Counted from the first letter of the stretch, positions 11,220 through 24,481 are shown. The stretch: DNA of 64,000 bases from Agarophyton chilense (GCA_030374765.1 JARGXX010000012.1:124001-188000); one strand, 5' to 3'. The notes: a model not told the origin generated them from the sequence alone. Numbers and translations: made by a program.

Positions 11220-14200
11220 GCGCGGTTTGTTGCACGCGCGCTAACGGGTTGTAAGCTCTGGGGCGAGGGGAGGGCATTGCAACCGTGGGTGAAGAACGAA
11301 TGGTGGGGGCGGCGAAGACGCTGGACGTTCGGGGAGCGCGTGATGAGTAGAGGCGTCGTGGTTGTCGGATGTTTTGGACGTTCGCAGAGAGCCGTCGCCG
11401 TACGCAGTGATACTGGGCATCGGTTCTCTTATGAAAAAGCTGCACGCGAACAGGTTTTTTGGGGCCTCCATGGCCAAAAGGCACTACGTGCGCTCTGCAA
11501 GCGTGCCACGCGTGGTCGTTAGTCACCAAAGACTTCCACCCCCTCCTTCCTACGGTGGACCTTTTGCTCGGTGTTTCTTCTGCTTCTCACCAATGCGGGT
11601 CATTTACCAAAACTCCTCTTTCTCCCTCGTCGCCTGCTTTCTTGCTTTTCGTCACACTCTTCCGTCGCCCTCGTCCAAGACGTCGCGCTGATTCCCACGA
11701 GTGTTGCACACCCCTGCGCATCCTAGGGGCTACTTGCCAACCGCGCTGCAGCTTCTTGACACCCTCTCAACCTTTGATTCCGTGCGTCTTTCGTTCGTCG
11801 CCCGCTACCAGCCCGCCTCTAACATTACTAACGCTACCACTGCCACAACCCTCACGCTTGAACTATTCGTTTCCCCGCTGAGCTTGTTTTGTATATCACT
11901 TGTACCTATCCCGTCACCCGCGTTGTCCCCGATGCTGTGCAAAAGCCTTTCACCACTTCGTTGCCTCCCGAAAACGCCCTCCAATGTCACAGTCATCCAC
12001 TGTGGCTTTCCCCCAAATCCTTCCTCATCAAGTACACTTGGCTCGAAACCCACTCTATTCCGCTTCGCTTGCCGACCTCGTGCTTCGTAAAAACCCATGT
12101 ATCAGTGGACCGCCCCCGTGTCGCTGCAATGTCCAGATTAAAAAAGCCCCCTCTTCCAGTACTTCGCAAAAATCTGAGCCAAGTAATGCGTCTTCAAGTC
12201 TTCCAAACTTGGCCTCATACACTCTCTGGCGGTTCATATGTTTTACTGCGGCGTTCGGTGCAAAGACCAGGCGGAGTATGCTGCCCCGGCCCCGGCCTAT
12301 TTTGGCCCTACCCACTCCAGAGCACGGCAAGCCGCCATCATTTCATTGCTCGTTCTGTCAAACCATGTTTAATACTCCGCTGCCTTCATTTCGTATAGTT
12401 TTGGGACTGGTGGCGCCTATATTGGACGTCTTGATCGTGGCAATGCCGCCATGTTTTCTTGCGGAGCCTTTTCGTTGCTTCTTACTTCAGTTGTAAGCTA
12501 CGGAGTGACTGTGTGTGGATGGCCAAATCAACTCTTTAACTCAAAACGTTGATAAAATATCGCATAACCAATTTCCAAACCTTCTGCTCCAATGAATACC
12601 TGTTATTTCATAATTTCGCGTAACCACACTTTCCAAAGCAGGAACGTTTTGACAAATTTTGATCTTTCGATCATCATCTCGGCCATGCTACCCAACTGCA
12701 AGGTTAATATTGGTTCACTCTTTTCTAAACGCTCTCTTAGTAAGGCTTGCACATCCATTTCACACCGCAACTCTCTCGTATCGGCCATCAATGCCGCCAT
12801 GCGCGCACACTCCTCCAACACGGCTTTTTGCTGTGTGGTGCAGAATTGTTAGCTTTCCATCTTACACAGCGCAGTTTTGCCCCTCACAATGACAGCATGG
12901 CGAGCGAAGTGCCTGGCAATGGTGTATTCTTCAGATCCTTCATTCTGTGACATAAAGAAAGCGATTTTGAGAGGTATGTTAAGCACAACAGCGTCCAGGC
13001 TTCACGCATGAATGACTACTCTCATTTTCAATGCATCCAAATGTAATATATCTATCTCGAATACAGTCAGTCATAGCCCTACACAAGTGACACCCGGCGA
13101 GGAAGACGACACGGTGCACGAAATTGGCAGTCTACGAACGACAATAGGGATGACTCGTGGGAAACTGAGTCGCGAAACACAGCAACAAGACTTATGTGAG
13201 CCGAGTTCCATTGGCGTACAGAAAACGTCTGTAGTTGTACATAATTATTCTCCAAGAGGCGCCTTGAACCTGCTTCACGCCACAAACGTTCTAGACCTTC
13301 CACCGCAGAGACGATGAGAGGATCTGAATCAACTTCGGAATCATTTTTTATTGGCAAATACATCAATGATAGACGGTTTTTTTGAAAGCGATAGGAACTT
13401 CTCTTCTTCCGTGAGCAAGCCTACAGATAAAAAGAGAGCGGTTGAGCCCTGTGGCGAAATTTGCAAGTTTCTCACCAGTCACGTAATTATATTGTTCGAA
13501 GGACGCATAGAAAAATGATTGGGATTACTCTATGAATATAGAAAACAGACGTCAAACAAAAGATGATGTTGATTATGACCCACATACTGGGACTGAGATA
13601 TATGTAGACATGTGTGATGAGCAAAAGGATAGTAGGTGGTCAACAGGAGTCAGTTATCATTCGAACAAGAAGTCCTCCAAAGATCTGAAACGTTCATATG
13701 TAGAGCATGAAAGCTCATCTCATCGAACCTTGTGGTTCAGTTGGTACATTGAATTATTGGAAGAGTATGCCCACGAACGACCGTGCTAGAGCTAGAAGCG
13801 ACATGGTATTGGAGGAGAAAAGTTCCGCTAGCCGTAGACTATCGGCGCTCACTCCTGGCATTACTTTGAGTCAGAAACAACTATGAAGACACCTCCGATC
13901 GAAACTTCTGAGAGACGTCTGACCTTGGCCGACGACGACCTTCACATTTATCGTCCCAGCCGATAGAGACACATTGAAAGGCTGTAACCAGTTCCTGGAG
14001 GACCGTGATCTGTGTTCAGTATCTACCGCATCATTAGATGAAGATGAACCCCGGCTTGTTCGCAGCTTCGGTCAAAGAAGAATTCACACAAACTTAGCAC
14101 CAGATATTTTCTCAATTGAATTCTTCGATACACTTTCACGAATTATGGTGTTGAAGAAACGAATCTGCGGTCAGAGATGGAGAAAAGTTAGAAAAAGAAG

Positions 14201-14810
14201 CGCGCGTAAAGTGACATGTGATGCAGCAGACGGAAAGCTTAAGTTTCAAAATCACGATACCTAGGTCATAGTGGTCATTGGTTCTTGGCCTGACTGTTTG
14301 GCGCAGGTAGATATGATGCGCGTTTTGAATCTTAACGGAACGCTCGAACCAGCCTTCGCAAATTGAGTAGTGTTATGAACAAACGAAAATTCTCTGCGGA
14401 ACGGAAGGCGGGCGAAAACAAGTTGCAGGTCGCCTTTGCTGGATCTCAAGGTCGATCTTGATCGTATCCTTCGATTTTGCAACAAATGGAACTAGATGTA
14501 TTGTCCTGCTCCGAAAAGAACGAGGAGAAAAACAGAGTTTCAGGCCACCACAAGAAATCGGGTTCAATCGGTGCACTGCCCAGGCTATGCACCGTCTTCA
14601 ACCGCGCCAGCAGCACGTTGAGCGTACTTCTCCACCACTTTCCCGTGGCTTTCACAAAGGCCAGACACGAATGACGCCAACTGCATGTGCTGCATTGAGA
14701 CGGCCTCCACCGTGCAGATTATAGCGGCGTTCGGAACCATGGAAAGCTTTGCAATGTGCGCTGTCATGACGCGTCCATCGTCGACAGACACGCTTCTTGG
14801 CACATAACTC
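11220..14810. other. Long stretch without a convincing gene
   Basis: Frames up to 200 codons occur on the plus strand (11459-11881 and 11900-12496), but they are rich in Pro, Ser and Arg and overlap in all frames, as expected of C-rich non-coding DNA. A minus frame at 12821-12603 (MLEECARMAALMADTREL) looks like a short helical protein fragment. Plus frames at 13532-13789 and 13974-14264 have mixed composition but no motif. A minus frame at 14962-14585 contains two hydrophobic stretches. None can be named. Confidence 0.35.
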
Positions 14811-15049
14811 ATGGCGGGCAGCAAGTTCAAGAGGAACAGACACGCCGCTGTGCTCTGCAGCGCGCACGCAATCGTTAAGAACTTGGTGAGCGCCGAGTGC
14901 ACGACGAAGACGGTGACAAGCAGTGACGACACGCACGCCCGAAGATCCTTTACAATACCCAAGCTAGTTTATTTTTTCAGGAACTCGTGTTATGAACGAT
15001 GTCTGCTCATTCATAACCTACATTTTGGTGTTGAATGCAGCGCTTCAAA

Positions 15050-15230
15050 TGATCATGAAAAGACCGAGAACGAGAATTTCCAATCATGTCCGATATGTCT
15101 TCGGGTTTCGGATACGCTTTTAAGTTTAGCCTTGTTCCCATGCGCCCACATGTTTTGTGGCTAATGTACATTGGGCATGATTATGAATAAGAATTTGAGG
15201 TCAATGCACAAAAGAATAAAGGCGAAGAAG
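15050..15230 (+). pseudogene. Broken RING-finger fragment
   Basis: The plus frame that ends at 15164 reads CPICLRVSDTLLSLAL then FPCAHMFCG, followed by a TAA and then C-T-L-G. This matches the first half of a C3HC4 RING (CxxC, then CxHxxCxxC). The stop sits between the fifth and sixth ligands, and no seventh/eighth Cys pair follows. It is most likely the remnant of a ubiquitin-ligase or RING-helicase exon. The parent family cannot be decided. Confidence 0.4.
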
Positions 15231-15448
15231 AGCAAGTCAGACTTAACAGGAAGGAGAGATCTTTTACCGCAAATCGTCCGAGACGGACGGGCAGTTTGTA
15301 TGATGCAGTTTCTGTGGCGGGAAACCGTTTGCAGTTTTCCATTCCGGTAAATTTCCGCTTTTTTCGCGAAACAAAGCGGCGTGTGTTTTTAATGGTCCGC
15401 CGCAGTCGGCTCTGAAACTGATTCCACGGCTACCGTTGAGAATATAGA

Positions 15449-18104
15449 ATGGTGTCGAAGGGGAAGATAGCGTCAGGTGCACCGAATGTGCGGCTAGATT
15501 TCAAGTCCCAGCGCCATGACTCTAGGAGGGAAAGGAGTAGCGCCAGGGATGGTAGAGAAGGCTCGCCGAGAGGCGGGATAAGGTGTGTGAGAGACGCAAT
15601 GGTGCGCGGCGATGTGGGTTGTTCAGAGGAAACGGTAAGTGGGGATATTTTAGCGATTTCGAACATCAACAATGGCAAGAATGCGACACGAAGACGAAAC
15701 GTGAGCGTTGAGAAGATGCAAGCAATGCAGAACGGAAACCTTAAATTTGTGAACGTTGGTACAGTGCATAGAGGACGTGAAGGTGGTCGGAAGGGTAGAA
15801 ATTCTAGAACTCGCCGTGATGGTGTAAAATAGGTTAGGAAAGCTACTGACCCGGTTGAAAAAGAGAATACGCTCGTTGAGACATGTGCACATGCAATGAT
15901 CGAAAAGATTGGGATAAAATAATAGGAGTTGCTGAGAAAGAACGGGAAGTACAATCGAGAAGCACCGCGAACGATTCATCACGGCGATAGGACCCACAGG
16001 TGTTACGAAAAGGATATTCGAGGCGAAGGATAGCAACATTTCACCGTACCATACGAAAGAAAACAGTGGTATCTGGTGGTATCGAGAGGGGTATTTGAGC
16101 CGGAACCAGACGTACAGCTGATTGTGCAGGGTTCACACGTACTACGGAAGATGAACAGGATGGGACACCCGTCCAGTTAGAAGAGAGGGTTAAGAACGAA
16201 GCAAGGGTCACGAGGAATTATTCGTAACGCGATGAAACCGCTGTAGAAGTAGAGCTCACAAGAAAATCTTCGGGAAGACGAGAAACACATCGAGGAATAG
16301 AAGCACAGCGAACAAGAGGAGTGGAATACGAGAACGTAGTAGCAGATGGAAGGGAAGAAGGGCCTCATGTTTTGGGAGAGCGTTTTGTAAGTGCGTCTGG
16401 TGGAGAACAGGGGGGTGGCGGTAGAAGTAGATCGGGAACTTCAGATGGAATGCGCGTGAAAAGAACGAGAATAGTATCGGTAATGGCAGCGAGGACTGCA
16501 ATGGGTGACCAAGGGAGAGTTGAAAGCGCAAGAAAACGATCTGTTGCGGAGAACGAAGAACATGGGGCACAGGCTTTGGATGAGTATGTCAGTATGTTAA
16601 CACGTAGTGCTTTAGTTCAGAAGGTGAATGCTTTGAAGGGGAAGTTGAGTAAGGTGAAGGGTGATTACTTTAGTTTGATGGGGAGTCTGGAGTTGACGCA
16701 GAAGGAAGTGGATCGCTTGAGGGGGGAGGTAAGTGGACAGAATATGTTTGTGGACAGCTTGAGGGTAGCGTTGAACACTCTGAAAAGGGGAGGGAAAGGG
16801 AGTGGATCGGAGGAGATGGCGAAGCGACGAAAGTATGACATTGGAGTACAGGAGAGATTCTATGGTTTTTCACGGTATGTCTATGACATGATCCTACATT
16901 ATGCGAAGCTGGAGACTTCGAAGCTCTGCTTCAAGACCAAGGTGGTTGCAAGGAACTGGATGAATCGAAGTAATACGGTGGGAGAGCAAAACGAAGAGAG
17001 TATTTTTGTGGTAGGGCAAAACGATATAGTAACGAATTGTCCGTTTCTGATGGCGTCAGAGACGAGGGCGTACACGCCTTCTTTCAAAGAGGGAAGCGAT
17101 CCGTTGCTGAAGTATGTTGTGCGCACGGAGGTGGAAGAGAAACGGTGGGGGTCCATAAAGACTGCGGGGAGGAAGGAAGAGTGCGTTGAGGAGGTGAGTG
17201 AGGATATGTGTTTGAGATTGCGTATGAGACAGACACTGAGTGATGTGGTATGGGTAAGAAATCGGGGTGCCTGTGACCCACTCTTTGGGCTGCTCGGTTA
17301 TGACTTGAGTGCGCGGCGTGTGAAGTTGCAGGAGGACACGGAGCTCGTAGTGGAATTGAAGAAGCAGATAAAAGAGGCGCGAGATAAGTTTTGGATAGGG
17401 GATGAAGATGGAACGAGAGGGATATCGGCATGGCGCATGCGCCGGGTTGAAGACCTGATATATTCGGGAGGGCTCTTCCGAGGTTCAGAAGATTTGATGA
17501 TGCAGATTTGTACTTTAGGAATGGAGTTGCGGCGGAAGTGCTGGAGGAATTTATGGGGTAAGACGTTAGGATGGAAAGGAATGGGGAGAATCAGTACGTG
17601 GATGCGACGGTGATGCACCTCGCAAGACTGGATGCATGGGTTGTTTGCGTGCTGGTGGCAATGGGCAGGGAGGTTGAATGCGGAGGCCAGAAGCAATTAT
17701 TGTTTTCTATTTTATATGGTAAGTATTTACCGCTTGCAGTGGAGGAGATTTTGGGGGTGGTTTCGGACGTAGTGAGGGAGTGGAATGTTGTGGAGTTTGA
17801 GCACTATAGGTTTCTTGCTGTGGATGGAAGGAGGGTGGCAAGAAACTCGGAGAGGGTTGCGACGGTAGGAATTTGGATGCATTCATCTGGGAAGATCTAC
17901 ATTGCAGGGAAAGAGCAATTCTTTGTGGACAACTTGACGAAACTCCTTGGTGCTGTACTGGATTGCTATGTTGGAGCCTGCAAACCGGAAGAGTCGTATT
18001 TTACTCGTTTGCAGAGAGTGAGTTGGAGCGAAGCGGAGAAGCCAATGGGAGAAGAGGTGGGAACGGTAGGAGCAACACAAGGAGCATTAGAAAACGTGAA
18101 CTAA
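15449..18104 (+). pseudogene. Coiled-coil partner protein of the transposon, copy 1
   Basis: This is a homologue of the minus-strand gene at 47413-44759, broken by frameshifts. Recognisable parts are 15449-15832 (basic N-terminus), 16321-17613 and 17571-18104. The centre has a coiled-coil stretch (ALVQKVNALKGKLSKVKGDY) followed by RRKYDIGVQERFYGFSR, nearly the same as RRKYDIGVQECFYGFAR in the other copy. A frameshift near 17,580 moves the frame so that VMHLARLDAWVVCV continues in the third frame. Similarity between copies is around half of all residues over the alignable part, by eye. It is convergent with the transposase, and the two ends overlap by 4 bp. Its role is unknown. By analogy with CACTA-type elements it could be a second transposition protein that binds the ends; that is inference. 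Confidence 0.7.
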
Positions 18105-21100
18105 GGCGACGGTTTAATGAATGGTTTTTCACCTGGGTCCCGACAAAAGCGGTTGAGGTAGAAGCGGTGGAAGCGACAGTCGAGGCGTGGTGCGAAAGGG
18201 GGAGCTGGGTAGTTCTCGCCGAGGATAGAGGAAGAAGGGATGAGACCGAACCAAGGGGAGAAGTTTGCAGAGGTTGAGGATGAAGAAATGGTTACAGGGT
18301 GCACTTTGTGGTTGTGTTCATCGCCCGTGGCCCAACGAAGGGAGATGCAGTTGAGGGCTTTGTCAATGTTGTCCTTTTGGGAGACTACCTCCAAGAACTG
18401 AACTAATTCGAGTTCGGTGGAGGTGTTGGGGTCGTTTGTTGATGAAAGTCGAATGAGGGAGTTGAGTTTGCAAACCCAGATGGTGAGGGAAGAGGTGGAG
18501 GAGGTTTTGCCGGCGACGATGACGTGTGAGAACTTTGGAGCTTTGGAGGGACCGAAGGAGGAAGCGGCGAAGATGCGTTGAATGACTGGGATGGGGGGAT
18601 CCTTGAGTGCAATTTGGGTATGTGTCGGCCGGTAATCCTGCAATATGGGGATGTATCTACCGACGATGTACGTGGACTTGACTACATTGAGATGGAAGAG
18701 ACAGATGTCGGGGTGTTGCTCGTGGAGGGAAAGTGTTTCGTGGGAGAGGGTGATGAAGGAAGGGAGCGCAGTGGTTCCTATTTCTGAGAGGGTGGAAATG
18801 GTGTCTGGAGAGAAGAGGTCTTTGAGAGAGGATGGGTTGGAGAGGGGGTTGAGGCGGAGGAGCCTGTGTGCGGTGATGAGGTCTGAGAGTGATATGGTTC
18901 TGCCGTCAAGGACAAAGACGGGCAGACGGGGTGTGAGAGGCGTTCGGGAAGAGGTGGAGGAGAGGGAAGGGTGTGAGGGGATTGGGTTCTAGTTCTGAAG
19001 TGCGTGCGAGCGGTCGATGGCGCAAATGGTTTCGGTACGGGTGGTGGATCGTCGCTTGGAGGTGTGGCGGTAATGTGCTTTGAAGAGGGTGTGAGCGTGT
19101 TCGTAGATGCCAGCACCGTTGAAGTGGAGGCCTCCGTATCTTCGAATGTCTTCGACAATGTGATCGAGGAGGTGGAACTTGAGGGTGCCTAGGCTGCAGG
19201 TGCGGTGAGGGCCGATAGTGTTGTCTGCCGCGGGTTTGAAGGAGCGAATGTGCTCCTATAGTGTTAAGAGTGTATCTTCTATCCATTCTGGGACGGTGTT
19301 GTAGTGCATGGACATGAGGAGGAGATCGGTGTATTTGGTGAAGACGGTGGTGATCGGTTTATTTGGTTAAGACGGGTGTGATCGGGGCGGGTTGTACATC
19401 GTCGCAGCATCTGTCGAAGAAAGCGCCGATGAAGGGGAAGAACATGTCGAGAGCGCGATAGTCTTTGGCTTCGAGCATGCCGCATATGCCTTCTGGAGTG
19501 AAGAATCCGTTGAGGTTAGGAGCGCTGTCGGAGGTGGAGAAGTTGATGCGGAGGCTTTGGGCGGGGGAGTGAGCTTCGATCGCGGGGAGAATGGAGTTTT
19601 AGTGGTTGATTATGGAGGTGCGCACGAACATGAAGGAGCTGGAGGTGTTGGAGGGGCCGATGATGGCGAAGAGAGATTCGGACGTGAGCATTCGGATGGC
19701 TGTGAGTTTGATGAGCTTGGAGATTCAGAGGTGAAAGTTGTGGAGGGGTTCAAATGCGAAGATGCTGTAGGGGATGAGCTATTGGGATATGGTGTGGACG
19801 GGGTGAAATTCGAGAATGGAGCTGTATTTCGCGAGGGATACTTCTTGGAGGGCTGTGAGCGTTTCCTCTTTATTGGTGCGGCAACTCTTGGTTTTTGGGA
19901 GAGGTGTGCCTGTTGAAAGTCATGGAGGAAAGAGGAGTGCAGCTTTCGAGTGTTGGAGGTGTGATGGGGGGTATGGGAGGGAGCGCTGTGAGAGGGTTCG
20001 CAGAGGAGGGAGCGAGTGAGTAGACATCGATGGCAGGGTCTCTTGGAGCGTGTTCCGTGGGAGATGGCGAGGATATGCTTGGCCCCGGGGATTTCTGCGC
20101 AATAGCTTGCGAGGACCGGGTGACAATGGCGGAAGACTTTGTGAACGTCGCGGAAGGGGAAGCCGAGGAGACCGGAAGAGAGAAGAGGCTGGTGGATAGT
20201 TTTGATGGCGGCTTGTGTCATTTCCCTTCTTATATCGTGATGGATACATGCGGACGAGCGGGGGATAGCGTCTACTTCGGGGGCACATGCGGTGGGTTGG
20301 AAGGAGATCGGGAGGCAACAGACGAGGGTGAGGTTTTGAGAGATGCATTTTCGTCTGAAGGAGTCCGACAAGTTGGAGAGGGTGATGTGGAGGGGGTAGG
20401 AGTTGATGGAGGAGGATTTGAAAGAGGTGCAGGACTTGTCCGAGTAGAGATGGATGAAACCGATGAAGGAGTCCATTCCTATTGTGTGGGGGCAGTGCCA
20501 TATGATCTTGTCGTTCTTGGACTGGATGATGATGGATTTGAGTGCGGGGAAGACGTTGTGTCCGAGAGAGGCAGCCATGGGGTGAGCGAAGGCGGGGTAA
20601 CCAGATTGTCACTTTGGGCAATGGGGTGGAAGAAGGTGTTGTGGTGGTGTGCGAAGGAGAGCTGATGTTTGAGGACATCGATTGGGTTTTTGAGGGAGAC
20701 GGTTGCGGAAAAGCGGTGGAGAGTGTCGGTGATGGAGTGTGGGGCGAAGCCGAAGGAGCCGATGCGGTGCTTGAAGAGGTTTTCTGGGAGCTTGATGCAG
20801 TGGCGGGCGGAGGAGATGGTTCGCTGGAAAGTTGACTTGGAGAAGCTTGGTTTGCTAACGATGGCGATGAGCTCGTCCGCTTTTCGGTGGCCGAGGTTGG
20901 CGGCAATGGAGGAGATGTAGAGGACGAGATGCTCTACTTGTAGGTGTTCGAATATGGGGGTGGAGCGGGGATGGGAGAGTGGCGCTGAGGATGAGACGGA
21001 GCAGAGAGGACTGTTAGGGATGTGGTGTACGTCTGCGGTGTGGAGGCAGAGAGCATGTTGATGGTGGTGGTAGGAGTCCTCATCTGCGAATCGGACGTTG

Positions 21101-21306
21101 TCGGAGGGGCGGTTTGTGGGGGTAAGAGGGACGTGCAATTGAGGAGCGGACCTGTGGCGCTTTGTCCATTGGGGGACGTGGGTTATGGTTGCTGGGGGCG
21201 TGCGTTTCGTGGGGGAGAGCCGGTGAGGGCACCTTCGTTGGTGGCACTGTAGAAGAGGGGTGGTGCGGGCGAAGAAAGAGCAATGGGAGAAGCAGCAGCG
21301 AGGCAT
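18101..21306 (-). pseudogene. KDZ/Plavaka-like transposase, copy 1, decayed
   Basis: The start MPRCCFSHCSFFAR at 21306 matches MPSCCFNGCSFFAR of copy 2 and looks like a Cys/His zinc-finger. The frame holds to about 20,480 and then shifts several times (frames 20906-19920, 20578-19610, 18643-18101). Conserved pieces include HLVLYISSIAANLGHRKADELI, AISHGTRSKRPCHRC with its CxxC, GMLEAKDYRALDMFFPFIGAFFD, and a C-terminus RFHRFYLNRFCRDP. In-frame stops occur around the segment that matches FEPLHNFHLGVSKLI in copy 2. It is clearly inactive. The family call rests on resemblance to Plavaka-type transposases and would need a profile search to confirm. Confidence 0.7.
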
Positions 21307-21815
21307 GGTGTGGAATACGGGGGCGCGTTGATGGGGAAGAAGGGAAAAGAAGCAGGGGGGCGTAGAGGTTATAGCGCATGGGGTGCGGTGATAATTATAT
21401 GGGGATAGTTGTGGGGCATGCAGTTCCCATGATGCAGGGCTGTGGGGAGGAGTCGAGACGGACTGCATGCACTGACACCTGCGCTGTGGTAATTTGGGAA
21501 TTTGTCTATGTGGCGCCGATGTTCCAGATTTCTATTTCTATTTTGATATGTATTGCTATTGCCAGGCTTCATTTACTATTAAGCGAGCATGAGTGAAGGT
21601 AGCCAACTTTTTAAATACATGCGTAACGTTTTAGTATGCCCACCTGATTGGGGATCGCAAGAACTTCGGATTGTGCAGTTTTTTGCTAGTTCATTTTCTA
21701 AAAAAACTAGCAACTTGGAATGAGTGAAGTTATTTTGAGAAAATATGGAACTGGAAAAATGAAAGAATTCATAGGTTTTCTGTGCATTTTAGTTCGTCCG
21801 TTTTTGACGCCTAAA

Positions 21816-21833
21816 CTAGCATTCCGAGAAAAC
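21816..21833. repeat. Terminal inverted repeat, right end of copy 1
   Basis: CTAGCATTCCGAGAA then AACA is the reverse complement of the left terminus of copy 2 (TGTTCTCGGAATGCTAG) with one extra A. Immediately outside, gypsy reverse-transcriptase sequence begins, which shows that this is the true element boundary. Confidence 0.75.
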
Positions 21834-21839
21834 AGAGGA

Positions 21840-22270
21840 AATAGAGAAATCCGAGGAGGACAGAGATAAGATCGCGTTCACATGTCACGCTGGACTCTAC
21901 CGATTCCGGAGGATGCCTCTTGGTTTACGGAATGCGCCAACAACATTTCAACCGACTCTTGACATTATACTGTCATAAATCAGGTGGCAAACCGCATTGG
22001 TGTATATATACGACGTGGTGCTCTACTCCAGAACCGTGGAAGAGCACCACAAACACGTTCGGACTGTACTGAATCTCCTGAAAAAGGCGGGAGTAACTCT
22101 GAAATTAAGGGATTGTATGTTCTTCGACCAGAAGGTGAAGTATCTAGGGCACATAATCAGGCTAAGAAAACTTCAAGTAGCCAAACCAAACCTCAGAGCG
22201 GTACAAGAAGTGAAAATACCGAGAACCCAAACGGATATACGCTCCTTTATAGGGTTGTGCAGCCACATAC
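21840..22270 (+). pseudogene. Gypsy reverse-transcriptase fragment
   Basis: The plus frame reads EDRDKIAFTCHAGLYRF, RRMPLGLRNAPTTFQ and then VYIYDVVLYSRTVEEHH. This is the gypsy RT palm, where the catalytic motif is normally YxDD; here it is YIYD, so a catalytic Asp is lost. A TAA lies at about 21,977. The fragment ends near SFIGLCSH. Its upstream part is missing because copy 1 of the DNA transposon abuts it at 21833. The remaining part of this gypsy element was not located within the window. Confidence 0.75.
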
Positions 22271-22309
22271 ACTGCCGATCGGACAACTCAACGCATGCTG
22301 CAAGCAATT

Positions 22310-23473
22310 GAAGCCACAATAAACCTGCTCTTAAAACATTTTGATATCAAATCAGCCTATCTCCATGAACATTACAAACACGACAAACCAGTTAACGTGA
22401 AGCAAATGTCGAACCTCAACGGATCCTATCGACATAGCAGCACGTAAAGACAACTTGTCGGAAACATCTACATTTCTCCCCCAGCGGCATACTACTACAA
22501 ACGCCCGCTACAAAAATTCCTCACCTCCTTCGAATTCGCAAGCTTAAGACATGATCAATGATCCTTGCCTTTACACACTGAGAACTAACAACGGTTTCAC
22601 AGTCATGAGCACAACAATAGATGTCTTTCTCATCTTAGCATCCCACCGATCCCTGCTTGACAAACTTTAGCGCAAAAATATGACCAAGTACAAACTCAAG
22701 AGGTTAGGCACACCCACGCAATGCCTAAAATAGACCATAACACGCACCTCGCAAGGAACACATCTCTCGCAACCTGATGCACTCGACTACATACTCCAAC
22801 AAACAGGGATGACCAACTGCAACTTAACCCTCCCACCGTACAACAACATCACAGTCCTAGATCAACAACAACCAAGCAAGCCACTGACCGCCACAGAAGC
22901 CAAAAATAGAGACATATCCTCGGAGAAATAAATAATATCACCGACAGTACTCGCCCAGACATCACGTATGTCACCAATCGCCTATCACAACATATGAAAA
23001 CCCCACAGAAACATCATCAGAAAGCCTTTAAACGCCTTCTTCGATACCTTAAAGGCACAAGAACTCACGAACTCTTCTTTTCTACTACAACAACCACTAC
23101 CCCGCCACATCCCCTAAATGTATATAGTGACGCTGATTTCGAAAACGCAAAGGATCGAAAATCGATCTCCGGAACAGTCCACTGCATCAAATCCACACCC
23201 ATCTCTCGGACGTCTCGTAAGCAGAACATAGTCGCGCTCTCTACTACCGAAGCAGAGTACATAATGGCAACAGAAGCAACTCGAAACACCACGTGGGTTC
23301 AAAAACATTTGCAGGACTCCCACACGCCGTCGACCGACCCCCCTCCGCATCACATTGATAATATATCTGCAGTAATCATTGCTGAGAACCAAGCCACGAC
23401 TAAAAAAATATATATATATATATTGATATACGCCATCACTTCCTTCAAAGCCATTTCGCCGAAAACACAATAA
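22310..23473 (+). pseudogene. Copia (Ty1) pol remnant: RT and RNase H
   Basis: After the gypsy scrap the plus strand switches to copia. HFDIKSAYLHEHYKHDKPV matches the copia RT start of the DxKxAFL type, then many stops follow. From 22994 an open stretch of 159 codons holds the RNase H region: VYSDADFENAKDRKSISG, then ISRTSRKQNIVALSTTEAEY, both diagnostic of copia elements. A short AT run (ATATATATATA) lies at about 23,409. Direct joining of gypsy and copia parts without LTRs suggests nested insertion followed by deletion. Confidence 0.8.
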
Positions 23474-23736
23474 AGATACACAGAATTATTACCAAGGAGA
23501 TGAAGGCCTATATATTCACGAAACCATTACATAGAGACAGATACCAGTCCCTCCGCAGCGAACTTCAAGTCATACCCAACCCGAAACAAAAATGAGACGC
23601 AGCACCCAGGGACTGTCGAACAACATCACATTCATTGCTGCGTCACATTTTCAGATAGTCCAACAGCATTACAGTGCAAGAACCGCACATAAGACATGCG
23701 ACGACGATGAAAAAGTAAACGAAGAGCTAAGGTCTT

Positions 23737-23802
23737 CTAGTGTCCACATGCCTGGCGGATTAGCCTCACATGAGGCCAGATTGGCCTCATATGAGGCCAG
23801 TT
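23737..23802. repeat. Palindromic terminal repeat, left end of piggyBac-type element
   Basis: Two palindromes occur in tandem: GCCTCACATGAGGCC (23763-23777) and GGCCTCATATGAGGCC (23783-23798), preceded by CTAGTGTCCACATG. The reverse complement of the block at 31299-31362 aligns with this whole stretch. The two blocks are therefore terminal inverted repeats built from palindromes. Confidence 0.6.
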
Positions 23803-24481
23803 CTATTTTCTAAAAAATCAGTAAAAATCGCTGGTTTCCGTACTGCAGCGGCGTATTCTATTTTCTAAGTAATAAACTAATTTTCTAACCATGTTCCTCC
23901 TGCCTTAAAGAACATCCTTTAGACAGTTGTCTTCAGTAACATCAGCTCAGTGGTTTCACGAACGCTCGAGGACTGAAAAACAAGGTTCAAACCTCGCTGA
24001 GTTCAGTGTAACTCAAAAACTCCTACGGGAGCTCGACTAATTCCATAATTTATTATGGTCTAAGAACGCATTTGCGTCCACTTGAACAGCACACGGAATA
24101 AGGTGACATCTGCTAAAGAGATTGTTTCGTCAGAGACCATAATATATCTAGCAAGTGAAATAACGCGGATTGAATACGTAGGGGGCCTAAATTAATTTGT
24201 ACTTTTGTTTTATGCTTTTAAAACATTCCTCTAAAAAGCCTAAAAAACGCATTTTGACACACGACCATCAATTTTGTTGACTAAATGTTGCTCGAAATGT
24301 AATGAATTTCACGCAGATGATCTATAGAACAATCACAACCGTTTCAACTATGAAAAATATAAACATCCATATTATTGTAATTTTTCCATTCTGAACAGAC
24401 AAATTCGGATTTGTAAGTGGTTTTGCAGACTTTGCATCGTCGTTGATATTTTTAAGACGTCAAAAAAGCATTTAACTTCCT

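Larger units (their letters stand above)
15449..21833 (-). mobile_element. Decayed KDZ/Plavaka-like DNA transposon, copy 1
   Basis: The core of the element at 40,912-59,452 recurs here in inverted orientation: a coiled-coil gene (15449-18104 plus) and a transposase (18101-21306 minus), tail to tail. The right end, CTAGCATTCCGAGAA at 21816-21830, is the same terminal inverted repeat. Reading inward, about 65 bp of subterminal sequence is shared with the left end of copy 2. The spacing from terminus to transposase start is 527 bp here and 509 bp in copy 2. The left terminus was not found, so 15449 is only the start of the recognisable gene. Confidence 0.75.

Noticed and set aside
11459..12496. 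Plus-strand ORFs of 129-198 codons
   Set aside because: Overlapping in all three frames with low-complexity composition; no sign of a real protein.
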